Below, piece by piece: positions 46,410 to 56,194 of a stretch of 64,000 nucleotides of DNA. Below the pieces are notes generated by a model that was not told the DNA's origin, made no database searches, and saw only the letters and a list, made by a program, of their open reading frames with translations. Source of the DNA: an uncultured Bacilli bacterium. Lineage in GTDB: Bacteria > Bacillota_I > Bacilli_A > RF39 > UBA660. The stretch lies in the NCBI GenBank assembly GCA_949505625.1, contig CATBQD010000008.1, forward strand, positions 1 through 64,000. Direction: 5' to 3'. A program made the position numbers and the translations under genes. Within the stretch, counting starts at the first letter, position 1, and the number at the start of each line of letters is the position of its first letter.

Positions 46410-47723
46410 ATGAAATGGACTAGAAAAGAAAATTTATTTCCTTATACGGAAAATAACAAACGTTATCATACTTTAGATTATTTTTATAAAAAAGAATTTC
46501 ATTCTAAAATTTTTAAGGTTAGTTTAAACGCTGGCTTCACTTGCCCCAATATTGATGGAACAGTAGGAACTGGAGGATGTATTTATTGTTCTCATTTAGG
46601 AAGTGGAGATTTTGCTGGCAAAGAACAAGATGATTTAATTACACAATTTGAACAAGTAAAAAATATAGTCAGAAAAAAATGGCCAAATAGTAAATATATT
46701 GGATATTTTCAAGCACATACAAATACTTATGCAGATATTAATATATTAAAAGAAAAATATGAAACTATTTTAAAACTAAAAGATGTTATTGGACTTTCTA
46801 TCGCAACAAGAGCCGATGCAATTAACGATGAATGTCTAAATTATTTAGAAGAATTATCAAAACGCACTTTCTTGACAGTAGAATTAGGCTTACAGACAAT
46901 TCATGAAGAAACTTCTAAATTTATTAATAGGTGCCATACTTTAGAATGCTTTGAACATATGGTTTTCGAGCTTCGTAAACGTAACATCAATGTTGTCGTT
47001 CACATTATGAATGGATTACCTGGAGAAACAAAAGAGATGATGTTAGATACAATTCGTTATCTAAATAAATTGGATATTAATGGAATTAAAATTCATATGT
47101 TACATGTCTTAAAAAATACAAAATTGGGACAGCTTTATCTTGAAAAGCCATTTCCAATTTTAACAAAAGAGGAATATGTAGATATCGTTTGTGACCAGTT
47201 AGAACTTTTAAGGTCTGATATTGTAATTCATAGAATTACAGGTGATCCTAAAAAAGAAGATTTAATTTCACCTGATTGGTTACTCAAAAAATTTGATGTT
47301 TTAAATTCTATTGATAAAGAATTAATACGTAGAAATACTTATCAAGGATTTAGACTATCTTCTGACAATTTTAGAAAAAAGATTATATCAGAAAATTTAC
47401 GCACTCACGATCACGTTTATAGTTTTGATACCTCCCTAAAAACACTTCAATTTTTATGTTTATTAACACCAAAGGGGGTTTTAAAAACAGCTGATGACAC
47501 CAATATTTATGATTTACAAAATGATGAAAAAGGAAAATTAAGTTTTATCTATTCTACAGAACCAAAATTACTTTGTAGAAATAATATCAATATCTGGTTA
47601 TCATTATTAAATTCTAAAGGTATTATTTTAATTGAAAGTAGTCATCCAAATAGTTTTTATAAAGAAATTGGGGAAGAAATATTCTTCTTAGATACTTATT
47701 TTTATATCATAAAAAAGAATTAA
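46410..47723 (+). CDS. TIGR01212-type radical SAM protein (YtqA family) with C-terminal extension
   Basis: Radical SAM enzyme; the cluster motif is in CPNIDGTVGTGGCIYC, the YtqA/YhcC variant of CxxxCxxC. The family core runs to about residue 320 (VLNSIDKELIRRNTYQG). B. subtilis YtqA is ~320 residues; here ~115 more follow, with FLCLLTPKGVLK and IWLSLLNSKGIILIES, which read like strand/turn motifs of a Rossmann methyltransferase but without a recognisable SAM-binding motif. In Bacillus ytqA is next to the tRNA methyltransferase gene mnmM (ytqB), so a decayed or rebuilt fusion is possible (inference). ATG 46410 is chosen after GGAAAGG. Ends overlap the convergent SNF2 gene by four bases. Confidence 0.85.
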   Translation: MKWTRKENLFPYTENNKRYHTLDYFYKKEFHSKIFKVSLNAGFTCPNIDGTVGTGGCIYCSHLGSGDFAGKEQDDLITQFEQVKNIVRKKWPNSKYIGYFQAHTNTYADINILKEKYETILKLKDVIGLSIATRADAINDECLNYLEELSKRTFLTVELGLQTIHEETSKFINRCHTLECFEHMVFELRKRNINVVVHIMNGLPGETKEMMLDTIRYLNKLDINGIKIHMLHVLKNTKLGQLYLEKPFPILTKEEYVDIVCDQLELLRSDIVIHRITGDPKKEDLISPDWLLKKFDVLNSIDKELIRRNTYQGFRLSSDNFRKKIISENLRTHDHVYSFDTSLKTLQFLCLLTPKGVLKTADDTNIYDLQNDEKGKLSFIYSTEPKLLCRNNINIWLSLLNSKGIILIESSHPNSFYKEIGEEIFFLDTYFYIIKKN

Positions 47724-50700
47724 GATTCTAATAAGTTTCTTAATTCTTTTTCTGTTAATTTTGATAAAATGATTTGATCTCTATTTTCCCCTTCTATTAC
47801 TTGTTCACTTAAATTCTTCTTCTTATTTTGAAGTTCTACAATTTTTTCTTCAATAGTTCCTTTTGCCACTAATTTAATAACCTCTACAACTTTTTTTTGA
47901 CCAATTCTATGTGTTCTATCTGTTGCTTGATTTTCTACTTGTGGATTCCACCACGGATCAACATGAATAACAATATCTGCACTTGTTAAATTAAGACCTG
48001 TTCCTCCTGCTTTTAAAGAAATTAAAAATATATTCGTTTCATCTATATTAAATGCATTTGCCATTTCCATTCTTCTTTTTGCAGGTGTACTTCCATCTAA
48101 GTAATAATAAGAAATATTTTCTTGATCTAATTCTTGCCTAATAAGACCTAAAGCTGAAGCAAATTGAGAGAAAACTAATATTTTATGACCATTTGAAATA
48201 GCTCCATTTACAATTTCTAATAAAGTTTTTATTTTACTACCTACTCTTGTTTCTTGATCCACAATTAATCTTGAATCAATACAAATTTCTCTTAATTTTG
48301 TTAATAAAGATAAAATTAAGATTTGACTTTTCATAAATCCTTCTTTTTCAATTGTTTCTTCAATCAATTCTTTTGTTCTAATTTGTTCTCCAATATATAA
48401 TTTTTTTTCATATTCATCTAGTTCTACTAGCACCTGATTTTCTAATTTTTCAGGTAAATCTTTTAAAACCTCTTTCTTTCTTCTTCTTAAAATAAATGGC
48501 GCAATTTGCTTATTTAATTCATACAAAAGTTCGGGATTCTCTTCTATTTCTTTTGCACTATAAAGCCTTTTAAATTTAGATAAATTAGACAGATATCCAG
48601 GCATAATAAAATCAAAAATGCTCCATAATTCTAAAATAGAATTCTCAATTGGAGTTCCAGTTAAAGCAAATTTAGTATCAGCACAAATTCCTTTACAAGC
48701 TTTAGTAACTTCTGTATTTAGATTCTTGATATTTTGAGCTTCATCAATAATACAAGTATCAAAATGAATTTTTTTATAATTATCTATATCTTGTCTAAGC
48801 AATCCATAGGAGGTAATTAATACTTGATAATCTTTTTCCAATAAATTCATTCTTTTTTCTTTCGTTCCATTGACTAACAAAATAGAAATATTTTTTTCAA
48901 ATTTATGGAATTCATTTTCCCAATTATAAATTAAAGATGTTGGTACAACAATTAAGAATTTGGCATTTTTATTTTTCTGCAATTTTAATTTAATATACAT
49001 AATGGTTTGAATGGATTTTCCTAATCCCATCTCGTCTGCTAAAATACCTCCAAATCCACAAGCTGAAATTGTTGTTAGCCATTTTACACCAATTTCTTGA
49101 TAATCTCTTAAAATTTTTAAATCAGATTTTGGTAAATTAATATCTGAATTCTTATATTGATTAAATTTATCAATTAAATTTTCAAAACGATTATCCAATC
49201 TTACAAAATCCAATTTTTCCTCTTCTATTAGTCTTTCAATTTGTAGGCACTTGTATTTAGAAACTTCTATTTTTTCTTTTTTTAAATCTTCTTTTTTGAG
49301 TTCTAACTCATCAATTAATTTCTCCATTTTTTTTAAATCTTTATTTTCTTCTATATTCATATAATCGCCATTTTTCAATCGATAATATTTTTTCTTTAAT
49401 TTAACTGCATTTAATAAATTAGAAATTTCTTTTTTATCAATGCCATCAATATTAAATTGATAAGATAGAATATTGTCTCTTCCAATACCAAATCCACTTT
49501 CTAATCTTACTTTTTTGATAATTTTAATATCTTTTAAATCTTTGGAAACATAAACTTCATAACATTCTGTTAATTTTTTTAAGCCAGTTTCTAAAAAAGA
49601 TACAATATCTTCTTCTAAAGAAAGTTCAAATACTTGTTTCTTTTCGTTTAAAACAAAATGATAATGCATTAGAACTTCTATCCATTCTTGTTCTTTATTT
49701 TTATCCTGCATTACATAAACTGGCGCTTCTTCAAATAAGTTCCACTCGTAATCATAAATAAAAAGTTTGATGTGAGCTTCTATGATATTTCGTTTTTTTT
49801 CAAAGAAATATTTCACTTTTGGTTTTTCTAAAACAAATTTCTCTTCTATTTCTTTTGTCATTTTAATATCAGGATTAATTCCATAAATTTTAGGTAAAAT
49901 TGAGCTAGAGAAATCTTTATATTCATTTGGTTTAAATAATAATTGTTGTTTATGATTCATCACAATTAATTTTAAAAAATTGGCACTTTCAGAATCAATA
50001 TGATAGCAATGATTATCATCCATAAAATATTCATAGTCTTCTGTTAATGGCTTAATTTCTTCATAGTGAAATATAACTCGTAGATCCCCATTTATTTCAT
50101 CCATATTCGTTTTAAACGCATAATCAGTTTGAATATGAGAATAAGAACGAGTATGATACCCCTCTTCTATTTTAAATGGATGAGTACCTAATAATTTTAG
50201 AAATTCTTTTAAAGATTTTCCAGAAAGCACAATTGAGGTTACTTTGCTTGTCCCATAATAGCCATAATAACTTCGGTTAATTGTTTGACTGTCTACATAA
50301 AATTTTAGAAAATCGACAATTTTCTCATCTTCTTTTGAAAAAAAATATTCTTCTGAAGAATAAAGAAAGGACTTTCCGAACTCTACTTTTTCATTTCCTA
50401 TTGGATAATTATTTAAAAAATCTTCTAATTGTTTTTTCAAAACATATTTTTTATCTTCTCCAATTTTTATGATCAGCTCATATTCATATTTGTTTCGAAA
50501 GCTTGAAGGCCTTAAAAGAATTTCCATTCCAAGCTGTTTCTTTTTCTTTTTTGAAATCATTTTAGAAAATAAATAACGATTAAATTCTTCATCATAGCGA
50601 TTTTTTAAAATACTTAATCCTTGGTCTACAAGCTCTTCATTCGCCAAAAAATACATAATAACCAACGCTATATGGGGACAATATTCTAAAGCATCAAAAT

Positions 50701-50926
50701 GATCACAATCACATTTTACTTCTTTTACATTTTTATCAGCATCTACAAATAAAGTGACCAAATTTCTGTCTTTTCCATTATACTCAAAATTAAAAAGAAC
50801 TAATTTTGTTCCAGAAGGCTCACAACCTAGATAAGTCAAACTATCAATATTTAATTCTAAAGCTTTTATATAATTGTTCATACCAACAATATTTATGATG
50901 TCTTCCATTCGCACTATTTTCGACAT
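47720..50926 (-). CDS. SNF2-family DNA-dependent ATPase with N-terminal SWIM zinc finger
   Basis: 1068 residues. Near the N terminus CDCDHFDALEYCPHI is a SWIM-type zinc finger (CxC...CxH). Residues ~130-590 correspond to the bacterial SNF2-associated region. The Swi2/Snf2 helicase core starts at ~600: LADEMGLGKSIQTI (Walker A), IDEAQNIKN (DExx box), ALTGTPIENS (motif III), and in the second lobe FSQFASALG, LKAGGTGLNL and ATDRTHRIGQ (motif VI). It probably remodels protein-DNA complexes or helps transcription/repair; the bacterial role is not settled. It is a single gene with GGGGGGA before the start. Confidence 0.92.
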   Translation of the reverse strand: MSKIVRMEDIINIVGMNNYIKALELNIDSLTYLGCEPSGTKLVLFNFEYNGKDRNLVTLFVDADKNVKEVKCDCDHFDALEYCPHIALVIMYFLANEELVDQGLSILKNRYDEEFNRYLFSKMISKKKKKQLGMEILLRPSSFRNKYEYELIIKIGEDKKYVLKKQLEDFLNNYPIGNEKVEFGKSFLYSSEEYFFSKEDEKIVDFLKFYVDSQTINRSYYGYYGTSKVTSIVLSGKSLKEFLKLLGTHPFKIEEGYHTRSYSHIQTDYAFKTNMDEINGDLRVIFHYEEIKPLTEDYEYFMDDNHCYHIDSESANFLKLIVMNHKQQLLFKPNEYKDFSSSILPKIYGINPDIKMTKEIEEKFVLEKPKVKYFFEKKRNIIEAHIKLFIYDYEWNLFEEAPVYVMQDKNKEQEWIEVLMHYHFVLNEKKQVFELSLEEDIVSFLETGLKKLTECYEVYVSKDLKDIKIIKKVRLESGFGIGRDNILSYQFNIDGIDKKEISNLLNAVKLKKKYYRLKNGDYMNIEENKDLKKMEKLIDELELKKEDLKKEKIEVSKYKCLQIERLIEEEKLDFVRLDNRFENLIDKFNQYKNSDINLPKSDLKILRDYQEIGVKWLTTISACGFGGILADEMGLGKSIQTIMYIKLKLQKNKNAKFLIVVPTSLIYNWENEFHKFEKNISILLVNGTKEKRMNLLEKDYQVLITSYGLLRQDIDNYKKIHFDTCIIDEAQNIKNLNTEVTKACKGICADTKFALTGTPIENSILELWSIFDFIMPGYLSNLSKFKRLYSAKEIEENPELLYELNKQIAPFILRRRKKEVLKDLPEKLENQVLVELDEYEKKLYIGEQIRTKELIEETIEKEGFMKSQILILSLLTKLREICIDSRLIVDQETRVGSKIKTLLEIVNGAISNGHKILVFSQFASALGLIRQELDQENISYYYLDGSTPAKRRMEMANAFNIDETNIFLISLKAGGTGLNLTSADIVIHVDPWWNPQVENQATDRTHRIGQKKVVEVIKLVAKGTIEEKIVELQNKKKNLSEQVIEGENRDQIILSKLTEKELRNLLES

Positions 50927-50993
50927 TTCGATCCCCCCTTATAATATTTATAGTATAACAAAAAGTACATTTGTTCGTCAATTGTTCTAATAT

Positions 50994-51018
50994 AAAAAAA
51001 GAAGTTTAGGAACTTCTT
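50994..51018 (-). terminator. Terminator overlapping the end of the HerA-like gene
   Basis: GAAGTT-CCT-AAACTTC plus T-run on the minus strand; the TAA stop is in the hairpin. Confidence 0.8.
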
Positions 51019-52784
51019 CTTTCTATAAACCAAATACCACTAATATCACAGCTATTGCTTGCTGGAGCAGGATTTGGCATTTTTAATTTGATTAAAACTG
51101 GTATTTTAAAGGCATTTCCAAATGCAATACAAGTTCCTGGCTGTAAAATACGTAATCTTTTTACTACTTCATTTGTAATATTTGGAACCATTTTTTGAAT
51201 GTATTCTACATCAAGTGGATGCAACATTTTAAAAATCAAGAAATTACTGCATTGAGATAAACAAGTTTCTGATAATTCTCCTGGGCGTTGTGAAATTAAC
51301 CCTAAAAGAACTCCATACTTTCTTCCTTCTTTAGTAATACGATCAAAAATATTATAACCTAAAAGTGCCACGTCATTATCATTCTGTACATATCTGTGAG
51401 CTTCTTCTAATATAATGTGGAATGGCAAAGTTGCTCTTTTTTCCATATCTTTGGCATAATCAAATAACAATTTAGAATATACTTTGGTTAATATTTTCGC
51501 AAATCTATCATCAACATAGTTAATATTAAAGTTAATTATTTGAGCTTTTCTTCCGTCATAAGAAGTTAATAAACTTCTAATATATTGTTCCCTTGAGATA
51601 TAGTCTTTCACATCAAAGTAAATAGCGTAATCACTATTAACTAGAGAATGTAAACGTACCTTTAATACATTAGCATCATCATATACTTTATCGCTTTTTA
51701 AAACGCCTTCTGCAATTAATGCAAAATCAAAAGCATCTCTTAAATCTTTTAATTCATATTTAAATGTTCCATCTGGCATTTTTAACTCTAAATCATCATT
51801 TAAAAACGTCTGCATAAAGGAAGTAAGTAATTCCATTTCTCGAATCTTTCCAGATGCATCTATTAATAAACATTGCTTTAATGGTCTTGTATATCCAGGT
51901 TGATAAATTGGAGTTTCTAGATTTAATTCTTTTGTATTATAAGTTGTTAGTACAGAAAATACTTGGTCTCTGATTTGCGCTGGTGGGCGACCACTTGCAA
52001 GAATATCTAAGATGGCTCTAGCAATAATATCATTTTTATGTTTAATAACAATTTCTTCTTCTCTTCCAAAAATAGTAACTAATTTTAAAGCTTGTTCAAT
52101 AATTGGAAGTTGAGATGGTTTTTCAGCATTTAACAATATTGCAATATCATCTGTATCTAATAACCATAATGGTATTTTAATAATTTCTGTTTCACTAAAT
52201 CTTGTATTGGTTGTATATGATTTAAAACTAATTTCTGGAGTAATTTCATGTAATCTATTAAATGCAGAATGATATTCTCCATATGCATCAAAAATAAAAA
52301 TACTAGAACGATATGCAATCGAATTCTTCTTTTCAAATAGATTTTGCAATATACGGGCAACACTACATGATTTTCCACTTCCTGTGCTTCCAAATATTGC
52401 AAAATGATTACTGAAAAACTGATTAACATTAACTCCCACTTTTACTCCATCATAAATAGCGCTTTCTCCAATTACCAAATCTTTATTTTCTTGATAATTT
52501 GGAAGTCCTATAATAAGGGGAATTCGTTCTTTTGAAATGAGCTTTACTGTTGCAGCAAAGGATGGTTTTTTTATAACCCCAAATACAAATTCTTCCCCTA
52601 TCATCTCTCCAAGTAAGCTAATATATCCAATTCCATCTTTAATATCAACGATTTCTCCAATAAAGCGTCTTTCTGGTTCTTCCATTATAACATGATTATT
52701 AATAATACTTTGGAATTTATCCAATTCTATATTTAATTTTATGATAACAGTATTATCGTCAATTCCAATAATCTTTCCTAGCAT
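51006..52784 (-). CDS. HerA-like ATPase (HAS-barrel, DUF87)
   Basis: 592 residues. The first ~100 form a HAS-barrel-like beta domain; the P-loop GSTGSGKS is at 132-139, a Walker B acidic pair at about 455 (IILEEAHRYVQND), and a conserved arginine-rich region follows (GRKYGVLLGLISQRPGELS). This is the HerA/FtsK clade of ring DNA translocases, which in archaea work with the nuclease NurA in end resection. No NurA-like or Sir2-like nuclease gene is adjacent, so it may act alone or with a distant partner. AGGAGGG precedes the start. Confidence 0.88.
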   Translation of the reverse strand: MLGKIIGIDDNTVIIKLNIELDKFQSIINNHVIMEEPERRFIGEIVDIKDGIGYISLLGEMIGEEFVFGVIKKPSFAATVKLISKERIPLIIGLPNYQENKDLVIGESAIYDGVKVGVNVNQFFSNHFAIFGSTGSGKSCSVARILQNLFEKKNSIAYRSSIFIFDAYGEYHSAFNRLHEITPEISFKSYTTNTRFSETEIIKIPLWLLDTDDIAILLNAEKPSQLPIIEQALKLVTIFGREEEIVIKHKNDIIARAILDILASGRPPAQIRDQVFSVLTTYNTKELNLETPIYQPGYTRPLKQCLLIDASGKIREMELLTSFMQTFLNDDLELKMPDGTFKYELKDLRDAFDFALIAEGVLKSDKVYDDANVLKVRLHSLVNSDYAIYFDVKDYISREQYIRSLLTSYDGRKAQIINFNINYVDDRFAKILTKVYSKLLFDYAKDMEKRATLPFHIILEEAHRYVQNDNDVALLGYNIFDRITKEGRKYGVLLGLISQRPGELSETCLSQCSNFLIFKMLHPLDVEYIQKMVPNITNEVVKRLRILQPGTCIAFGNAFKIPVLIKLKMPNPAPASNSCDISGIWFIERRSS

Positions 52785-52834
52785 AGCATACCCCTCCTAT
52801 AATACTACTATTATATCAAACCACAAGAAAAATA

Positions 52835-52856
52835 AAAAGAGGATTTTCCTCTTTTC
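52835..52856 (-). terminator. Terminator after yqeH
   Basis: AAGAGGA-AAA-TCCTCTT followed by a T-rich tract on the minus strand. Confidence 0.8.
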
Positions 52857-52857
52857 A

Positions 52858-53859
52858 TTAAATTAATGGCCTTCTTGTATAAATTAAAGTTCCTTTTATA
52901 ACATAAATTTCTATTTCGCATGGTTCTTTAAAATGAACAAATCCTAAACCAGCTATGACAACATCAGTATCTGCATCTACAAACATACTGATATGTTCTA
53001 ATTCTTTTAGTTTATCTGTTTCTTTATAAAGTCTCTCTAAACGAACTGTATTCGCCACATAAACTGTCACACTATTTCTACATTTAATATCAATTCTCAT
53101 CAAATCTTCAAATAAAATTGTTTGATCTACTTTTACTTGATAAGTAATTGGACGGATTTCATGTTTCGGTGTTATTTTTTTGAGTGTTTTAATATCTACA
53201 TGCTCAGTCATATTTCCACTATCTAATAATCCTGGTGTATCAATAAGTGTCAATTTATCATCTAACTTAATTTCAATTTCATTTAATGTTGTTGAAGGAA
53301 GCATACTGGTGGTAATCATTTCTTCACTATCAGAATAATTGTATAATATTTTATTAACCATTGTACTTTTTCCAGAATTTGTAAGTCCTACAATATAAAC
53401 ATTTTTACTTTTTTGATATTTTCTAATTAAAGTCATTAGTTCATCCATATGATAATTTTTAAAGCTACTAATCATTAAAGCATTTTTAGGCTTTATTTCA
53501 AAATGATTCATATAGGAAAGTAACTTTTCATCTCGGATACTTTTTGGTAGCAAATCTCTTTTGGTCATAACTAAGATAATATCATTGGTTAAATACCTAC
53601 TAAAAAGTTCAATATCTTTACTTAAGTTAAAAATATCAACCACTAAAACAACTAAATCTTTACTATCATTAATTCGTTTTAGAACTTGAATGAATTCTTC
53701 ATTGCTTTTAGCAACTACTTTATAATCTCCATAATTTTGAATTCTAAAACAACGTTCACAAAGTCTACTTGCTTCATAATTTTCTATTTTTATATATCCT
53801 TCTTTTTCTTTATCAATTGCTTGCATTGTAGAACCACAACCAAAACATTTTTTTATCAT
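52858..53859 (-). CDS. yqeH: Ribosome biogenesis GTPase YqeH
   Basis: Circularly permuted GTPase needed for 30S assembly. An N-terminal zinc finger (CFGCGSTMQ...CERC) comes first. The G motifs appear in permuted order: G4 TKRDLLP before G1 GLTNSGKST, then G3 DTPG. The C-terminal domain follows. 333 residues, a little shorter than B. subtilis YqeH (366). A TTCAAT-17-TACAAT promoter lies in the 161-bp gap after the RNase J-like terminator; I see nothing else in that gap. Confidence 0.94.
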   Translation of the reverse strand: MIKKCFGCGSTMQAIDKEKEGYIKIENYEASRLCERCFRIQNYGDYKVVAKSNEEFIQVLKRINDSKDLVVLVVDIFNLSKDIELFSRYLTNDIILVMTKRDLLPKSIRDEKLLSYMNHFEIKPKNALMISSFKNYHMDELMTLIRKYQKSKNVYIVGLTNSGKSTMVNKILYNYSDSEEMITTSMLPSTTLNEIEIKLDDKLTLIDTPGLLDSGNMTEHVDIKTLKKITPKHEIRPITYQVKVDQTILFEDLMRIDIKCRNSVTVYVANTVRLERLYKETDKLKELEHISMFVDADTDVVIAGLGFVHFKEPCEIEIYVIKGTLIYTRRPLI

Positions 53860-53976
53860 TATAAATCCCTTCTTTACTTTCTTTATTGTAGCACATTATC
53901 TTTAAAAATTGAATGAAAAAAAGAAGAAATCTCTATTTATTCTCTATATTATTTTGATAAATATTATGATTAGAAT

Positions 53977-54015
53977 TAAAAAAAACTGTTGAAAATAAGA
54001 AGCATCAACAGTTTC
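53977..54015 (-). terminator. Terminator after the RNase J2-like gene
   Basis: AACTGTTGA ... TCAACAGTT with an eight-T run on the minus strand. Confidence 0.88.
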
Positions 54016-54020
54016 TTTTT

Positions 54021-55667
54021 TTATACTTCTTGCATGACTATTAAAATCATTGGTTTACATTCTGTCTGTTGGTAAAAATATTTTCCAACTTTGTCACGAA
54101 TGCCTGATTTTATTTTGTTAAAATCAACATAATTAGGTTTAATATTTTCATTTACAATAGAAAGCGAAATATTTTCTGCCTCTTTAATCAAATCAATATT
54201 ATCTTTAACATAAATAAATCCACGAGTTAAAATCTCTGGTCCAGCTAATACTTTTTTTGTTTCTTTATCTAGTGTAACTGTTACGATTACAATTCCATTG
54301 TCACTTAACGCTTCGCGGTCTTTTAAAACAAGTTCTCCAATATCTCCAACGGTTTTACCATCAATTAAAATATCATCTACTTTAACAGATTCACATTTAT
54401 CTTCTAATTTTCCATCAATAAATGTTACTGTTTGACCATTTAATTTAAGTAGTATATTTTCTTCTGGCATTCCTAGTGAGGCAGCTTTATTTGCGCTTTC
54501 TACTTGATGACGATATTCTCCCATAATTGGAAAATAATATTTTGGACTCATTAAGTCCAACATTAGCATCAAGTCTTCACTAGAAGCATGATGTGATAAA
54601 TATTGTTTACTTGATAGAATAACTAAATTTGCCCCAAGTCTAGCAATACTATCATGCATTGCAGTTGCACTTTTTTCCATTCCATCATAAACAGGTGTAG
54701 CAAATACAACTGTATCATTACTATGAATTTTAATAAATTTATCATATCCTCTAATAATTCTCTTTAAGTTAGAAAATGGTTTTTCTCTCTCATCAGAAAT
54801 CAATACTATAATTCCCGGATCATTTACATGATGAATATTTTCTAATTTTGTTTTATCAAAATTTAAATAACCCATTTCTAAAGCTTTTAGAATTGTCGTC
54901 TCTAAACTTTTCCCTAAAACAACAACTTTCCGATCTGTTTTTAATATCTCCATAAATAATTCTTGAATTCTATAAAATTGTGCTCCTGAAATATTAATTA
55001 AAATTCGTTCTTCATTCCGATAAATAATTTCTCTAAATAAACTTGCTGTTCTATGTTTTGGAGAAGTAAATCCTGCCTTATCGGCATATAAGGACTCACT
55101 CATTAAACATAATACCCCTTGTTTTCCAACATAAGCAAGTTTTCCAATATCTGTTTTATAAGCTCCTACCATAGTTGGATCAAATACAAAATTTCCTGTG
55201 TAAAAAATAGCTCCATCTGGTGTATAAATTACATACCCAACACTATCTGGTACTGAATGTGTTACACTAACTGGAAATATTGAAACTTTACCAAAATTAA
55301 TTTTTCGATGAGCTTTTATTTCTTTTAATTGGCTTGTTTTTATTCCATCTTCTAAAAGCGCCATTTTAAGTAATTCGATTGTAAAAGTTGTACCATAAAT
55401 TGGAACATCAGAGAAATCCTCAATCATATCTGGAAGAGCTCCCATTTGTTGATCATGACCATGAGTGATAAAAAAACCTTTTATTCTCTCCTTGTTTTCT
55501 TTTAGATAATCATAATTAGGTATAATATAATCAACACCCAACATTTTATCATCTGCATATTTTAAACCCGCATCAAATACAAAAATATCTTTGTCGACTT
55601 CTACGACATACATATTTTTACCAACTTCATTTAGTCCACCTAGACTAAATATTCTAATTTTACTCAT
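54021..55667 (-). CDS. rnjB: RNase J2-like protein with lost metal-binding site
   Basis: Fold and length (548) match RNase J: beta-lactamase domain, beta-CASP domain and C-terminal domain (SLGGLNEVGKNMYVVE, THSVPDSVGY, GEYRHQVE, ETKKVLAGPEILTRGF). The zinc ligands, however, are gone. The HxHxDH motif reads HGHDQQ (residues 69-74), the TGDF aspartate is Asn (TGNF), and the late PVHGEYR histidine is Met (PIMGEYR). RNase J2 of B. subtilis also has a degenerate motif and works as partner of active RNase J1. So this is probably a structural or regulatory J2 partner, with an active RNase J1 encoded outside the window. Confidence 0.9.
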   Translation of the reverse strand: MSKIRIFSLGGLNEVGKNMYVVEVDKDIFVFDAGLKYADDKMLGVDYIIPNYDYLKENKERIKGFFITHGHDQQMGALPDMIEDFSDVPIYGTTFTIELLKMALLEDGIKTSQLKEIKAHRKINFGKVSIFPVSVTHSVPDSVGYVIYTPDGAIFYTGNFVFDPTMVGAYKTDIGKLAYVGKQGVLCLMSESLYADKAGFTSPKHRTASLFREIIYRNEERILINISGAQFYRIQELFMEILKTDRKVVVLGKSLETTILKALEMGYLNFDKTKLENIHHVNDPGIIVLISDEREKPFSNLKRIIRGYDKFIKIHSNDTVVFATPVYDGMEKSATAMHDSIARLGANLVILSSKQYLSHHASSEDLMLMLDLMSPKYYFPIMGEYRHQVESANKAASLGMPEENILLKLNGQTVTFIDGKLEDKCESVKVDDILIDGKTVGDIGELVLKDREALSDNGIVIVTVTLDKETKKVLAGPEILTRGFIYVKDNIDLIKEAENISLSIVNENIKPNYVDFNKIKSGIRDKVGKYFYQQTECKPMILIVMQEV

Positions 55668-55738
55668 TTTTTACTCCTTTCTTTTCCACAAATAAAAATG
55701 ACTAATTCATTATACCATAAAGGCCTTAATTAGTCTAT

Positions 55739-56170
55739 TTATCTTTGATCATATTTATTTAATGGTTTCCACAGCACTTTTACTTTGGATAAATCATGAT
55801 CCAAGGATACCATTTCTCCTTCTTCATTATATAAAATGGCATATTCTATTCTTTGTGGTAAAACAGGCCTTAAAAGATAAAAATCTTCCACTTCACTACT
55901 CTGAATTTTCCACTTCCTTCGCTTTAAATTAAAACGAAGTAGTTCTAATCCACTTTTATCTCTCTTAGCATATAAATACTCCATCCACTCCTCAGCTCTA
56001 GAAAAACTGTCAAAAAAATAAACCGCTTTTCTAATATCTCCAACAGACCTGCTTCTTTCTCCGCACTTTGGTTTTAGACCTTCAATCATAATCTTTGGCA
56101 TTGTTTCTTTTTCTGTCAAATGATACACATAATGATCTTGATACCAAATAAATTCATCTAAAAAAACCAT
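55739..56170 (-). CDS. Small protein with ADP-ribosyltransferase/KptA-like N-terminal pattern, function unknown
   Basis: 143 residues, cytoplasmic. VYHLTEKETMPKIMIEGLKPKCGERS and then AVYFFDSFSRAEEWM read like the start of ADP-ribosyltransferase-fold proteins (Tpt1/KptA, DarT-type: HxT near the start, IL..GL, then Y-F strand). I cannot place a catalytic Glu with certainty, so activity is unproven. Similar small proteins are common as singletons in gut Bacillota. TATAAT lies just upstream, and the mRNA would begin with a hairpin (AGCAC/GTGCT) whose loop holds the ribosome site. Confidence 0.55.
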   Translation of the reverse strand: MVFLDEFIWYQDHYVYHLTEKETMPKIMIEGLKPKCGERSRSVGDIRKAVYFFDSFSRAEEWMEYLYAKRDKSGLELLRFNLKRRKWKIQSSEVEDFYLLRPVLPQRIEYAILYNEEGEMVSLDHDLSKVKVLWKPLNKYDQR

Positions 56171-56194
56171 AGGAGCACTTCCTTTTTGGTGCTT

